Shown here piece by piece: positions 5,032-14,230 of a stretch of DNA of 60,508 bases. The stretch lies in IMG/VR virus record IMGVR_UViG_3300048836_000838, positions 1 to 60,508 of that record; one strand, 5' to 3'. The notes beneath the pieces are model-generated. The model ran no database searches. It worked only from the letters and a program-made list of their open reading frames with translations, and was not told the DNA's origin. Position 1 is the first letter of the stretch, and each line of letters opens with the position of its first letter. The translations under genes and the position numbers were made by a program. This DNA is from a virus.

Positions 5032-7950
5032 TCAGATATCTGCTGCTTTCTTCTTTGCAAGAGCTTCGGCAGCTTTCTTGGCTGCGGCATCCTGGATTGC
5101 TTTCTTTGCTGCCTTGCGAGCTTCATCGAGATACTCGGAAGTCCCTTCTCCGCGCTCAAACGCATGGAAAGCATAGGGCACTTTCTTCTTGTCTAGCATG
5201 TCAGTGAGCTCTTTTAGTTCCTTGGCACGGTGCACATCAGCTTTCCATTGCTTCGGGATCATTACGACCTTAACGTCATCAAGCGTTAGCCCGCCTATGA
5301 ACTGTGCTTCGGTGTACGTCTCCAAGCCAGCAATTCCTTTGCCGTTCTTGATATACCTCGTAACTATCTTAATCTTCTCTGCAACTGAGCTTGCCTCATA
5401 CTGCGCGTTTTCGTAAACTGCATCGAGCAATGATATCGGATTCCGCGCTGTTGAGATGGGGCGCCGCGTTCCTGGACGGTAATAGTACCCGGAACTGTTG
5501 CCTACCGTAAATGTTGTACGATCAATCAACCGCTTCTTATCGAGCACAAAAGAGAGCTGCCCATACTGCCCTGTGCCTGGAAGGAAGGCCATGCCATCCT
5601 CTGCCTTCAAACCGTCATGCACATACCCGTAGAAAGGTCGCTCTCGCCCCAGCTCTGGCGTAAAGTATTCCTGGTTATTCATTCTCCTGTAATCAGCACT
5701 CTTCTGGAATGTACCGCCGTACATTTGCTTCTCCCAGGCGTCTCGTAAACTATCTTTGTACGGGCAAAGCGACCCATTGGATGTTGCTTTCCTGCCGAGC
5801 TCGAACTGGTTCTTGAACTTCCCTTCTTTAGCAAGGCTCTTCCACATCGCAGGGCTGCCATTTGTATTGAATGCCAGCTCGAACTTGTCCTCATCCAGCA
5901 GAGCAAGCTTCAGCTCTTCATACTGCTTCTCAAGCACCTCACGAGGTACACTGTAGCGCTCGGACATCAGATCCAGGATCTCGTTTTCTGCGTTCTTGGC
6001 TTTGGCTTCTGCGAAATCGATCGCCTCTTTCTGGAGCTCTGTTAGCTCGATGCCTGCTTTGGTCTTGATAACAACACCAGGCTTCGGAGGCGGAGGAGCA
6101 ACGAAAGGCTTCAGAGGCTCAACAGCATCGCCGGCCTTGGTCATTATGCGAGCCATGCCCGCTGCTTCCTCAACGTCATCCCAGAACTTGGCAACACCTT
6201 TTACGAAATCGGAACCATCATCCGTCATCTTGAGAACAACCACCTCTCGGCCGTGAAGTGTGGTGATGCCTGTTACATCGAACTTCGCACCAGGAAGCAC
6301 AAGCAACCGCTCCATATCAGCAGGGGCGACGTGCATGCCTGCTGGCACTTCTATCTTGAATAAGTGTTTTCCGTAGCTAGCCGCCTTCTCCATGCTGGCC
6401 GATCCAAGGCCGCGTGCTGCAAGCTCTGTGCCGCGGAACTCTGCCTTCATGCCTTCATCAAGAAACTCGAAACCCTTTTCATCAGTTGCCCAAAAACCGA
6501 ATCGAGCCTTAGTGGTCTTGAAATCATCCGATGCAGCAACACGGTAAATAGACTGGACATGCTCTTCTCTAAGCATCCCTTTAATGGTCTCACCTCCACT
6601 CTCCGCCCTTCTCAAGAAGTACTTACGAGCATCTGGGTCTCGTAAATCACCCCAAGGAGCGGCGATCGAAGAAGGGAACCGATCAGGATCTTCATACGCA
6701 AGTGAATCCCAGGGATCCCCTGCCGGTTTCTTCGGCGGTGTTACGGTTAGTGGCGGTGTTGTAGGAGTCTTTGCTCCAGGAACAGTTTTGATTGTCGCAG
6801 CGCCCGGGACAGGCGGCGAAGATCCCTGGATCCTCAGCTCTTCCAGAGTGTAAAGGCGGCCTGTCTTGTAATCGATAAGATCATCCACCTTGAGCAGGCC
6901 TGCTTTCATCATTTCGTGCCGCCCTTTCCCTAGCATGGAGAGCTGGACCTCTTCAGGCAGCGAAGTAAACCCTGCTCGAAGACCGCCCGGCAACACGGTG
7001 AACGGTTTGCCTGGTGCTGCTCCTCCTGTGCCGACCTGTGGGATATACCACTTCCCATCTTTCATCCTGCCGCGCAAGATAACAGGATCGATCTTCTTCT
7101 CGACCTTCTTGAGATCAACACCGATCTTCTTCAGGGACTTGGTCTTGGGGATGAAGAGGCATCGGCATCGCGGATGACGCGGCATCGGCGGATGGGCCTC
7201 TCCTTTGTAGAACGTTTTCCCACCAAGCGGCAGGCACATCAAGCACACACGATCGTCGTTTGCACTGATCCACGTCTTGCCAACCAGTATGTCTGCGTTC
7301 TCCTTATACACACGATCGAAAGCACGGGCATTAGCTGTCTGGAAAAAGGTTCGAGTCATCGTCGTTAGCTCATTCCGCATCAGTTCTGGAAACCGTTGCC
7401 GAAGCCCCTTTACCATTCGGTCATATGATGCTCCTGTCAGTGCGCCGATGCGCATCTCCTGGAGAAGCGCGTTCTGCATATCAGCCAGACCTGCACGGTC
7501 AAGCATAGACGTTACGACCTTGGGAATCATGATCGGCAACGACTCGGTGAAGAACGAAGCAAACTGGGAAGGCGACAATGCAATTGCACTGGTCTTGATT
7601 GCGCCGCCTACAGAAAGGATGTCGTTGTACTCCTTCACGGCAGCGGAGCCTACTGTTCCAGATGCGGCTGTCACACTGCCCGTAATATCGGCGTTGAGCG
7701 CCGCTGTCAGGCGTTCCATCTCCCTTTCCACCTGCCCGGCTCGGGCCGCTTGCCAGCTTCCTTCCTTGCCGCGCTTGGAAAGCTCCTCGACCTTGGCGTG
7801 CATCCGCTTGCCTGCTTCCTCAACAACAGGCAGGAAGCTCTTGATTGCAGCTTCCTCATACGCGCTCAACTGGTAAGTCCAGTATGTGCCGCGAATCGCT
7901 CGATATAGATCAACCTTCTCCTCAAGAGAAAGCATCATGTCAGCTGCCAT
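5032..7950 (-). CDS. MuF head-morphogenesis protein with C-terminal ADP-ribosyltransferase-like and DUF3626-like domains
   Basis: A 972-residue protein. Residues 1-270 are an SPP1 gp7/Mu F-type minor head protein, with the diagnostic Cys236, Cys239, His259, Cys262 and Cys264 near a Pro-Pro-x-Pro-Arg-His-Pro segment. A Pro/Thr-rich linker (about 375-410) follows. Residues about 440-580 resemble R-S-E ADP-ribosyltransferases: Tyr-Arg470, Ser-Ala-Ser 517-519 and Glu547 before Leu-Leu-Val-Leu-Pro-Gly. Residues about 640-935 resemble DUF3626: Arg-Pro-Phe-Tyr-Gly near 771, Tyr-Gly-Gln-Leu 796-799, Arg-Thr-Thr-Phe-Thr 811-815 and Glu-Ala-Gln 881-883. MuF proteins sit at the portal and can be injected. 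The start ATG 7950 follows AGGAG, and an earlier frame extension lacks one. Assignment of the two C-terminal domains is from motifs only. Confidence 0.75.
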   Translation of the reverse strand: MAADMMLSLEEKVDLYRAIRGTYWTYQLSAYEEAAIKSFLPVVEEAGKRMHAKVEELSKRGKEGSWQAARAGQVEREMERLTAALNADITGSVTAASGTVGSAAVKEYNDILSVGGAIKTSAIALSPSQFASFFTESLPIMIPKVVTSMLDRAGLADMQNALLQEMRIGALTGASYDRMVKGLRQRFPELMRNELTTMTRTFFQTANARAFDRVYKENADILVGKTWISANDDRVCLMCLPLGGKTFYKGEAHPPMPRHPRCRCLFIPKTKSLKKIGVDLKKVEKKIDPVILRGRMKDGKWYIPQVGTGGAAPGKPFTVLPGGLRAGFTSLPEEVQLSMLGKGRHEMMKAGLLKVDDLIDYKTGRLYTLEELRIQGSSPPVPGAATIKTVPGAKTPTTPPLTVTPPKKPAGDPWDSLAYEDPDRFPSSIAAPWGDLRDPDARKYFLRRAESGGETIKGMLREEHVQSIYRVAASDDFKTTKARFGFWATDEKGFEFLDEGMKAEFRGTELAARGLGSASMEKAASYGKHLFKIEVPAGMHVAPADMERLLVLPGAKFDVTGITTLHGREVVVLKMTDDGSDFVKGVAKFWDDVEEAAGMARIMTKAGDAVEPLKPFVAPPPPKPGVVIKTKAGIELTELQKEAIDFAEAKAKNAENEILDLMSERYSVPREVLEKQYEELKLALLDEDKFELAFNTNGSPAMWKSLAKEGKFKNQFELGRKATSNGSLCPYKDSLRDAWEKQMYGGTFQKSADYRRMNNQEYFTPELGRERPFYGYVHDGLKAEDGMAFLPGTGQYGQLSFVLDKKRLIDRTTFTVGNSSGYYYRPGTRRPISTARNPISLLDAVYENAQYEASSVAEKIKIVTRYIKNGKGIAGLETYTEAQFIGGLTLDDVKVVMIPKQWKADVHRAKELKELTDMLDKKKVPYAFHAFERGEGTSEYLDEARKAAKKAIQDAAAKKAAEALAKKKAADI

Positions 7951-7958
7951 CGGAACTC

Positions 7959-8168
7959 CTAGTGGTGCTCGATTGTGGTCATTGCATCCGTGCCTACACC
8001 ATGGACGGGGCACTCTTCATGCCAGGTGAAGATCGGCTTATCGCCATTCAAAAGAGCACCGTTGCACATTCCGAACCCATAACAGTTGATTTCGACAGGA
8101 CAAGTACACCCTTGTTCCACTGCTTCAGGACTGCCAGGGTTCGGAATGGCTATACGGTTCGAGCTCAT
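7959..8168 (-). CDS. Small Cys-rich portal-adjacent protein
   Basis: A 69-residue protein with six Cys and late His residues: GCTCPVEINC, MCNG and ECPVHG. The Gly-Cys-Thr-Cys-Pro start and Cys-Pro-x-His-Gly end recur in small proteins encoded next to phage portal genes and suggest a structural zinc site. GGAG lies upstream of ATG 8168. The gene lies between portal and MuF with gaps of 2 and 8 nt. Its role is unknown. It may assist head assembly. Confidence 0.6.
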   Translation of the reverse strand: MSSNRIAIPNPGSPEAVEQGCTCPVEINCYGFGMCNGALLNGDKPIFTWHEECPVHGVGTDAMTTIEHH

Positions 8169-8170
8169 CT

Positions 8171-9784
8171 TTACTGCTCCGCTCCTGTTCCTGCACCGAA
8201 CAGTGCATCGAAGCCGGACACAGGGCTCGCTTGGCTGGATACGTTCTCTTTGGACATCATCGCCAGCACATCTTCCCACTGCACATCAGCGGGGATGAGG
8301 CCTTTCTTCTGCGCCTCGCGGAACAAAAGCTCCTTAGGGAGGTTGCCTGCTTGGACCTGGGTAGCGATGAAGCCTTCTCCACGCTCGTCCATTGCGGCTT
8401 CGAGCTTGAGCAGTTCTTCTTCATCCTTCTCGTTGAAGCTAGGACCGAGGATGCCACGACGATACATTTCCTTCCACATAGTCGAGCGCGAGATGTCCTT
8501 GCCCTTGCGGAGTTCAAGGATCGCCTGGTACTCAGCGGCAGAAGCAGACAGGCCATGAGAAGTATTGACCGAAACGTTTGGTGCATCTAGCAGGCCTGGG
8601 GACTTCCAAAGCGTCGTGTAAACAACTGCAAGCTCAAGCGCGTCCTTCAACCCCATCGCCCAGGACTGGAGTGCGCTGGATGCTGTTGCTGTGTCCAGTG
8701 CAGCTCTGGTGGCGGACTCATCACCTGTCGACTGCTTCAGGAGCGGCTCATACGACAACAATGCGATCTGCCCTTCCAGCGCCTTCAACGAATCAGCACC
8801 AGATGCAATCGCCGCCCCAGTATGCTCAACGAACCGAAGATCGCCATGCTCATCCTGGGAGTGGATCATGGCACTTGCTCCCTGCTCAATCTTGCTGGTG
8901 CCTTCCAGGAACAACCGCTTGCCAAACAGAAGAGGGAATCGACTGTAATCGAGAATATGGTCCTGGGAGCTGGTGCTCTGGTAGTGGCGGACGCAAAGGC
9001 GCGCCATGTCGTGGAGCGGCGGAGATGCTCGAAGCGGCCCCTTGCGCTTGGTGTATACAGGGATCAATGGGATGATTGGGATCGACATCTTGAATATCTG
9101 TTCGGATTCGACTGCCCCTGCTTCGGAGCACTGGAACTCATGGCAGCTACCAAGACGGTACACACGCAGAATCTTCTTCTTCTCAAACACGAACAGCGAC
9201 GTCTCGACATCGCGGTACTGAAGAGTGCGCAATTCCACCAGAACGTTGACGCCGTTGATTCGTTCAAACTTCCAGCCGATCACTTCTGCTGCTTTCAGGA
9301 AGATCCAGTAAGGGCGACGAGTGCGCTTCTCCTTCAGCTCTGCTTCCTGGTTAGGGGCTGTGGGGAGGGACGGGAAATCGACCATGATATACGAAATGCC
9401 CTCAGCAATGGCCGCGGAGAAGACCTCCTGCGCGAATACATGGAGGTTGTTGCCTTCCATATCCACATCATCTTCGAATGCAGCCCAATCGTCGCTTGCG
9501 TCTTCGAACTTCACTTCTTTCGAGAACACACGCCCTGACAACGAGTCAACGGTGCGGCTGAACTGATTGAAGAAGGTTGCTGTGTCCAGGCGCTTCTGAT
9601 AGGCCGTGTCGTTCTCAAGCTCTTTCTGCGGAAGGTAGGTCGTGCGGGCAGCACGCAGAGCAGTGATGCCTTCCATCAAATCGCGACAAACGCCGCGCTC
9701 CCTTTCATCAACTGTCCATGCCGGGCACGGGGTTTGGGCAAGGATCGCTTGCTCTTTGGTAATGGTCGTCTGTTCCGTTGCCAT
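8171..9784 (-). CDS. Portal protein (DUF4055-type)
   Basis: The 537-residue protein carries the features of DUF4055 portal proteins: an early Arg-Thr-Tyr-Leu-Pro-Gln (about 47), the AYQKRLDTATFFNQFSRTV helix (about 61-79), Leu-Ser-Gly-Arg-Val-Phe and the beta-strand block ISYIMVDFPSLP near 130. Portals form the dodecameric vertex through which DNA enters and leaves. It lies just downstream of terL and upstream of MuF, the canonical order. The C-terminal 60 residues include Gln-rich, likely flexible sequence. GGAGGATTACGATC places the start firmly at 9784. Confidence 0.85.
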   Translation of the reverse strand: MATEQTTITKEQAILAQTPCPAWTVDERERGVCRDLMEGITALRAARTTYLPQKELENDTAYQKRLDTATFFNQFSRTVDSLSGRVFSKEVKFEDASDDWAAFEDDVDMEGNNLHVFAQEVFSAAIAEGISYIMVDFPSLPTAPNQEAELKEKRTRRPYWIFLKAAEVIGWKFERINGVNVLVELRTLQYRDVETSLFVFEKKKILRVYRLGSCHEFQCSEAGAVESEQIFKMSIPIIPLIPVYTKRKGPLRASPPLHDMARLCVRHYQSTSSQDHILDYSRFPLLFGKRLFLEGTSKIEQGASAMIHSQDEHGDLRFVEHTGAAIASGADSLKALEGQIALLSYEPLLKQSTGDESATRAALDTATASSALQSWAMGLKDALELAVVYTTLWKSPGLLDAPNVSVNTSHGLSASAAEYQAILELRKGKDISRSTMWKEMYRRGILGPSFNEKDEEELLKLEAAMDERGEGFIATQVQAGNLPKELLFREAQKKGLIPADVQWEDVLAMMSKENVSSQASPVSGFDALFGAGTGAEQ

Positions 9785-9797
9785 GATCGTAATCCTC

Positions 9798-11312
9798 CTA
9801 GACTAGCGGGAAGGAGAAAACCTGCCCGCCTGTGTTCTTTCGTAGCTTGTTGTATGCGCCGGCGATGGCGTCGACCTGGTCTTTGAACTTGCCAAATGGG
9901 AACATTCGAAGCTCGTCTGTGAATGCTTTATTCCACGGCCCAGCAATCATCTCAACGTTCCCTGCGTTCACCTGCACCGAGAACGGATCGGCGCGGGTTA
10001 CTTTGTCACCAGTAGGATGATCTGCAAGCGCGATGAAACCATCAAGACCGCGTATAGAGATCTGGACTGAGTCCTTACCTGCTGAGCCCCCTTCTTGCTC
10101 CATGTAGATGTGAACAGCTTCTCCATCATGCCGTGCCGTCTGCACAATCCGCGCCTCTCGAATATCTGATGCCCACTGCCCCCTCTCAACATGGAAGATG
10201 CAGTACTTGCCGTTTGCGAGTTTTGCCATCTTCGCGCCTACCGTAAAGCAGCCGGCGTCTTGGGTGGCGGCTTTATCCCAGTAACGGATCGTTCTGCCTA
10301 CAACAGGCGCTGACGGCTCCGAAACCACCATGATATTATCAGGCTGGAACATGCCACCAGCAGGAGGGGTTGGGTTCTGGCCGATCTGCCCTGCGTAACC
10401 ATACTGGCCAAGGTCAGCTTCGAGCTCTTGTAGAACAGGCCAGGGCATTCGGTTTGCATCGAGCAAATCATCTTGATAGTGTGTAATCAGACCGGGCGGC
10501 TTGATCAGATCCTTGTACGCACGAGCTTCGCCTGGCAGGCAGATATGAAAAACGTTATCTTTCTGCTTGGCGAGGAGATGGCCCGTCGGATCATCTTGGT
10601 GCAATCGCTGCATAATCAGAACTGTTGAAGTGACTTGTTTGTCGACCTTACGAGTAGACAGCGTATGATCGAGCCAGCGGTTTGCAGATTTAATCTCAAC
10701 TTCGCTCACTGCACGATTCGGATCAAGCGGATCGTCGACCAGTAGGATGTGGCCATGGAAACCTGTTAGTGTGCCGCCGACCGATGTCGAGATTCTGTTT
10801 CCGCCTTGCCGGATTGCTACGAAGTTCCCTTCATCGTCGTACTCGTCGTACTGGATGCGGAAGTTGGACTTGGTATCCTTGTCCATCTTGATCTGGAGAT
10901 GTGGGAACAGATCACGAAATTTCTTAGAGCGGATGATGTCTCGGGAGTATTCACCGAGTTCGAGTGACAAGGCGGCTGCATATGATATGGTAATGAACTT
11001 CAGGTGCGGCCAGTTGGTCCACGCCCATGCTGGAAACATAACTGAGCAGGTAATCGATTTGGTTGTGCCCGGAGGAATGTTGACGATCATATCATGCTCT
11101 TTCGGCAGCCCGTTCCCTGCGCGGTGAGCGATGCGCATCAACTGCGAACACAGATAAGGGATGTGCCAGTTCCACGAAGGCACGTCTCCGCTCACCTCGC
11201 TCCAGAACGTTTTCATGAAGTAGAACAAGGATCGCCGGCACAGCTCCGCCTCAACGTTAAGTGGACGAGAGAATGCTTTGCGAACCAGATCGGCCTTATT
11301 GCGAATCGGCAT
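9798..11312 (-). CDS. terL: Terminase large subunit (packaging ATPase-nuclease)
   Basis: A 504-residue packaging motor. The ATPase domain has a Walker A-like Pro-Pro-Gly-Thr-Thr-Lys-Ser (about 75-82), a Walker B Ile-Leu-Leu-Val-Asp-Asp (about 190) and a following Thr-Val-Leu-Ile-Met-Gln-Arg (motif III region). The C-terminal RNase H-like nuclease begins at Arg-Tyr-Trp-Asp-Lys-Ala (about 330), whose Asp is the first metal ligand. It overlaps terS by 17 nt, indicating translational coupling. It cuts concatemeric DNA and drives it into the prohead. Length and order are typical. Confidence 0.93.
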   Translation of the reverse strand: MPIRNKADLVRKAFSRPLNVEAELCRRSLFYFMKTFWSEVSGDVPSWNWHIPYLCSQLMRIAHRAGNGLPKEHDMIVNIPPGTTKSITCSVMFPAWAWTNWPHLKFITISYAAALSLELGEYSRDIIRSKKFRDLFPHLQIKMDKDTKSNFRIQYDEYDDEGNFVAIRQGGNRISTSVGGTLTGFHGHILLVDDPLDPNRAVSEVEIKSANRWLDHTLSTRKVDKQVTSTVLIMQRLHQDDPTGHLLAKQKDNVFHICLPGEARAYKDLIKPPGLITHYQDDLLDANRMPWPVLQELEADLGQYGYAGQIGQNPTPPAGGMFQPDNIMVVSEPSAPVVGRTIRYWDKAATQDAGCFTVGAKMAKLANGKYCIFHVERGQWASDIREARIVQTARHDGEAVHIYMEQEGGSAGKDSVQISIRGLDGFIALADHPTGDKVTRADPFSVQVNAGNVEMIAGPWNKAFTDELRMFPFGKFKDQVDAIAGAYNKLRKNTGGQVFSFPLV

Positions 11313-12033
11313 AGTGTTCCTCTTCCAGTGCGAGCAGATCTGTCACACACTCATCAATCCCGCACGGATTCTCGTCCGTTGCCATCATCTTGCGAAGAAC
11401 TCGAAGCTCTTCTGTCGATAACGATCCCAGATTGAGCTTGTTGTCGTTTATCTGTACGCTGTTTCCATTACCTTTAACAACGGTGCAGTTGTTGTACTGG
11501 ACTGACAGCGCCGAAGCTCGTTCTGGTGCAAGTAATCCCAGGTGCGTCATAATGGTCTTGAGTGCCTGGAGTTTGTCGTACGTCTTGTACTTCACATTGG
11601 CTGTTCCATCTTTGGACACTCTCACATCGATCTCGCTGATTGCTGCTCGCACTCCTACTGGGAGCTCATCAGGTCGTCGAAGTTGCCCGTCTTGGTTGTA
11701 CAGTTGCCCTGCATCAAAGAACGCGATTCGAGAAAGCTCTGTTATTACTCGATCTGCTGTTACCTTGGTGCGCTGTACTCTCTGTTCGATAGCCTCTGCG
11801 AGATACTCTTGTACTCTCGGACTGGATAGAACTGCGAGTGCTGCTCTTTCCTGATCTTGTTTCGTTGCCCTGATCGTAGTGTACTTCGCTTTGATTGCTG
11901 CGCCCACTGCATCGAGATCAGTTAGATACTCGTGCACGAAGATCACTTCCTGTGCTCGAAAGTCTCTGAGTCGCTCGATATGGCCTGCAAGACCTGTACT
12001 CGATCTGGGAGGGAATTTGGTTCTTCTTCTCAT
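11296..12033 (-). CDS. terS: Terminase small subunit
   Basis: A 245-residue protein and the first gene of the leftward arm. It has an N-terminal helix-turn-helix region (QEVIFVHEYLTDLDAVGAAI) and the conserved central stretch Thr-Ala-Asp-Arg-Val-Ile-Thr-Glu-Leu-Ser-Arg-Ile-Ala-Phe-Phe-Asp (about 93-108) of the Terminase_2 family. The C-terminal half carries the oligomerisation and TerL-contact region. It selects the packaging start on phage DNA. The protein starts at ATG 12033 after GAGG, with the divergent control region immediately upstream. Confidence 0.85.
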   Translation of the reverse strand: MRRRTKFPPRSSTGLAGHIERLRDFRAQEVIFVHEYLTDLDAVGAAIKAKYTTIRATKQDQERAALAVLSSPRVQEYLAEAIEQRVQRTKVTADRVITELSRIAFFDAGQLYNQDGQLRRPDELPVGVRAAISEIDVRVSKDGTANVKYKTYDKLQALKTIMTHLGLLAPERASALSVQYNNCTVVKGNGNSVQINDNKLNLGSLSTEELRVLRKMMATDENPCGIDECVTDLLALEEEHYADSQ

Positions 12034-12313
12034 ACTTTGGGCCTCTATGTACTTGATCGCTGGAAGTCAACTTGTTTCGGACGTATTTTTACCGTAAAAA
12101 AATTACAGTATGTATTACGGTTTCCTACCCAATAGATAGAAAAGTTCCATAGAAAAATACAAAATAATTCGAGTAAACCCATTGACTTTCTCGAGTTTAC
12201 ACATTACAAATGCGTTGCATTTGGAGGTTGTTTTAGGCGGTAGGCGCCACAAAGAGGCAGGATTCGCTACCCTGCACTCTCGCTTCACACACAACAAACC
12301 ACGGAGACCCAAC
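12034..12313. promoter_or_regulatory. Divergent control region between late and early arms
   Basis: A 280-nt non-coding gap between outward-facing terS and the first early gene. It holds a 7-bp inverted repeat ACCGTAA/TTACGGT (12091-12097 and 12115-12121), AT-rich DNA at 12081-12170, and a rightward promoter at 12182-12210. On the minus strand a TTGACT (about 12070) lies close to the terS start but with poor -10 spacing. This is the likely switch point between early and late transcription. Confidence 0.7.
12182..12210 (+). promoter_or_regulatory. Early rightward sigma-70-like promoter with flanking inverted repeat
   Basis: TTGACT (12182-12187), a 17-nt spacer, TACAAA (12205-12210). GTAAAC at 12173-12178 and GTTTAC at 12195-12200 form an inverted repeat around the -35 box and could be an operator. 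The promoter precedes ATG 12314 by about 100 nt. Box match and spacing are seen. Function is inferred. Confidence 0.65.
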
Positions 12314-13375
12314 ATGTCATCTTACACAGAAATCACCGAAACTGCCCTTGTCGTAAAGAGTGACTGGTCGAATAAGGCCGTCATGCAATTCCATTATTTC
12401 AATCCCAACGGTCTTTATGCCGCGAAGAAGCGCGTCGATGAGCAGATCAGTAAGCTCGTTGATCAGGGGAAGTGCCAGTCGGGTGCCATTTTCGCTTATG
12501 GCTCGCTCAATCGTTACGCCGCAGATAAGATCGCTGATCTCGCGATGAAGAAGAAGGTCGGCCGGATCGAAAGCATGGTCGCAATCGAGATGATGATGGA
12601 TGCTATCAGCTCCGCCGAAAAGTTCATCGGCGGGATCATGGAAGAGACCAGAAAGGCCGCGCTGCTCAATCCGAAGGCCGCTGAGAAGGAAACGCCTGAA
12701 GCGGTGAAGAGAATTGCCGGCGAGATTCTGGGCCTGGAAACACTGGAAACCAGGAACAGTGACAGCCTGGACTTTCACGAACTGGCAGTCTGGAACATCG
12801 AAGACGCACTTATCGCCGCTTACGAAGCTGGTTTGAAGGCTGATGCTGAAGCCGTCGGAAATCGCGACGGGAAGACCTACACTCTGCACGTTACAGCAGG
12901 GCCGGCATATCTCAAGGAAGATGGATGGGAAAATCTTACCAACCTCGTCGACTACGCAATGACTGAACATAGCACCGGCGAACTCGGCTTCCTGCAAGAA
13001 GATCGGTCATACAAGAATTACCTGGTTGACGGAATGTACATCATGGAAGATGGCAGCGATTCTGAAGACCCAATTTGGTCCTGGTATCCTGAGAAGGTCG
13101 AGGAGCCGGTCAAGGCCGTTACGCCGCTGCAGCTTGCCATGCTCGAAAAGATCGCCTTCGACGAATTCACCGCCGCTAACGGCAGCATGCCTGAGAATCA
13201 CCGCGACACAGAAACCTGGGCAGACCAGATCATCGAAACGTCGCAGGATAAGGGCGTCTTCACATCCTTGCTCAACGCCGAGCTTGTCTGGCACAGCGGT
13301 ACCGGTCGTGAAGCAGGCGTCGGTCTCACCGAAGAAGGGTACAAGGTCTTCCGCGCAACCACCAAGAAGAACTAA
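12314..13375 (+). CDS. First early protein, hypothetical, 353 residues
   Basis: Acidic, mostly helical protein with no family I recognise. An N-terminal block (residues 1-65) with LVVKSDW and FHYFNPNG is followed by helical segments and a C-terminal winged-helix-like region (LQLAMLEKIAFDEF, later VGLTEEGYKVFRA). As the first gene after the early promoter it probably acts soon after infection, for example in host takeover, but this is inference. An in-frame extension upstream to 12182 overlaps the promoter and is rejected. GGAG precedes ATG 12314. Codon use is regular, supporting high expression. Confidence 0.75.
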   Translation: MSSYTEITETALVVKSDWSNKAVMQFHYFNPNGLYAAKKRVDEQISKLVDQGKCQSGAIFAYGSLNRYAADKIADLAMKKKVGRIESMVAIEMMMDAISSAEKFIGGIMEETRKAALLNPKAAEKETPEAVKRIAGEILGLETLETRNSDSLDFHELAVWNIEDALIAAYEAGLKADAEAVGNRDGKTYTLHVTAGPAYLKEDGWENLTNLVDYAMTEHSTGELGFLQEDRSYKNYLVDGMYIMEDGSDSEDPIWSWYPEKVEEPVKAVTPLQLAMLEKIAFDEFTAANGSMPENHRDTETWADQIIETSQDKGVFTSLLNAELVWHSGTGREAGVGLTEEGYKVFRATTKKN

Positions 13376-13387
13376 AGGAGAATGATC

Positions 13388-13720
13388 ATGGCACTCGCAT
13401 CCGTTTACAAGAGCAACCTGAATACGGCCCATCCTTGGGCCGTACAGATCAAGGCCGATCCTTCTCAGGGCATCAAGGGCGGTCGTTTCGGATTCTGGTC
13501 GACCAAGAAGAAGGCGCAGGCCTGGGCTGACGAGTTCAACAAAATTCACCCCATCGATTTCAAGGTTGGGGACGAAGTCAAGTTCTACGAAGGGGACGAC
13601 CTGAACGTGTCTTACGGAACCGTCACTTGTGTTAGGGCAGACACCTGCTTCGTACAGGTCAAGGGATACGAACAGGATCACACGTACCAGGTCAAGAAGA
13701 GCCAGCTCAACTACAACTGA
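13388..13720 (+). CDS. Early protein with an SH3-like C-terminal half, hypothetical
   Basis: A 110-residue basic protein. The first half has Gly-Arg-Phe-Gly-Phe-Trp-Ser-Thr-Lys-Lys-Lys-Ala-Gln-Ala-Trp-Ala, and the second half (about 60-105) reads as small beta-barrel strands (FKVGDEVKFYEG, then GTVTCVRADTCFVQV), like SH3/KOW-type folds. AAGGAG lies 7 nt before ATG 13388, which is preferred over ATG 13382. It is followed by a strong terminator, so it ends the first early transcript. Nucleic-acid or protein binding is possible, with no proof. Confidence 0.7.
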   Translation: MALASVYKSNLNTAHPWAVQIKADPSQGIKGGRFGFWSTKKKAQAWADEFNKIHPIDFKVGDEVKFYEGDDLNVSYGTVTCVRADTCFVQVKGYEQDHTYQVKKSQLNYN

Positions 13721-13724
13721 CCCA

Positions 13725-13742
13725 GAGGGGCTTCGGCCCCTT
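13725..13742 (+). terminator. Rho-independent terminator with TTCG tetraloop
   Basis: Stem AGGGGC (13726-13731) and GCCCCT (13736-13741) around a TTCG loop, extended by a G-T pair, then a short T run (TTTC). It lies 5 nt after the stop of the 13388-13720 gene. The T tract is brief, so termination may be partial, letting later early genes be read through. Confidence 0.8.
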
Positions 13743-13758
13743 TCAAAGGAGGAGCATC

Positions 13759-14142
13759 ATGGAACGGAGATGGTTTTACAAAGGAAACAGAGAACTCGCC
13801 CCGATGGCAATCTCACTCTCAATGGCGACGGGATCCCTTGCCGGCAAGGTAATTGAATCACACCTCGACGAAAACGACGAAATGGTAATTGATTCGGAAT
13901 GCGAAGTCTGCCGCGCAGGTCACCACGACACAACCTACACCCTTTACACAGAGGATGATGATCATGAAGTTTCTCACACAGAATTTCCTTCCTTGTACCA
14001 AGTCGCCAAATTACACTCCGGCGGGTTCTTTCGCGTCCTGGCTCAGGATTCAGCCTCGAAGGATGATGTACAGCACCTTCTCCTCCGCACTCCGAAGGGC
14101 GATTTGTGGTACCCGATCGAACAGGTATCGCCTACCTTATAG
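13759..14142 (+). CDS. Early protein, hypothetical, 127 residues
   Basis: Unknown protein with an acidic middle (DENDEMVIDSE, EDDDHEVSHTE) and a single Cys-x-x-Cys (CEVC, about 48-51). The C-terminal half is strand-like (FFRVLAQD, LLLRTPKGDLWYPI). AAAGGAGGAG upstream gives a very strong ribosome site. It lies directly after the terminator, so it is expressed by read-through or its own promoter. A small acidic early protein could mimic DNA or bind a host factor, but nothing in the sequence shows this. Confidence 0.65.
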   Translation: MERRWFYKGNRELAPMAISLSMATGSLAGKVIESHLDENDEMVIDSECEVCRAGHHDTTYTLYTEDDDHEVSHTEFPSLYQVAKLHSGGFFRVLAQDSASKDDVQHLLLRTPKGDLWYPIEQVSPTL

Positions 14143-14152
14143 CAAGTGGGAT

Positions 14153-14230
14153 GTGGTGCTCGAAGGAATCGGAACAGTTTTCATTCTCATACTAATCGCC
14201 GCGTTCATGATCGTCGGCCAAGCACTCTAG
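14153..14230 (+). CDS. Possible 25-residue membrane microprotein
   Basis: From GTG 14153 the frame reads VVLEGIGTV then a hydrophobic helix (FILILIAAFMIV) and GQAL. It fills the 97-nt gap before the next gene and would be one membrane helix. The ribosome site is weak and the start is not ATG, so this may be translated by coupling to the upstream stop, or not at all. Confidence 0.35.
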   Translation: MVLEGIGTVFILILIAAFMIVGQAL

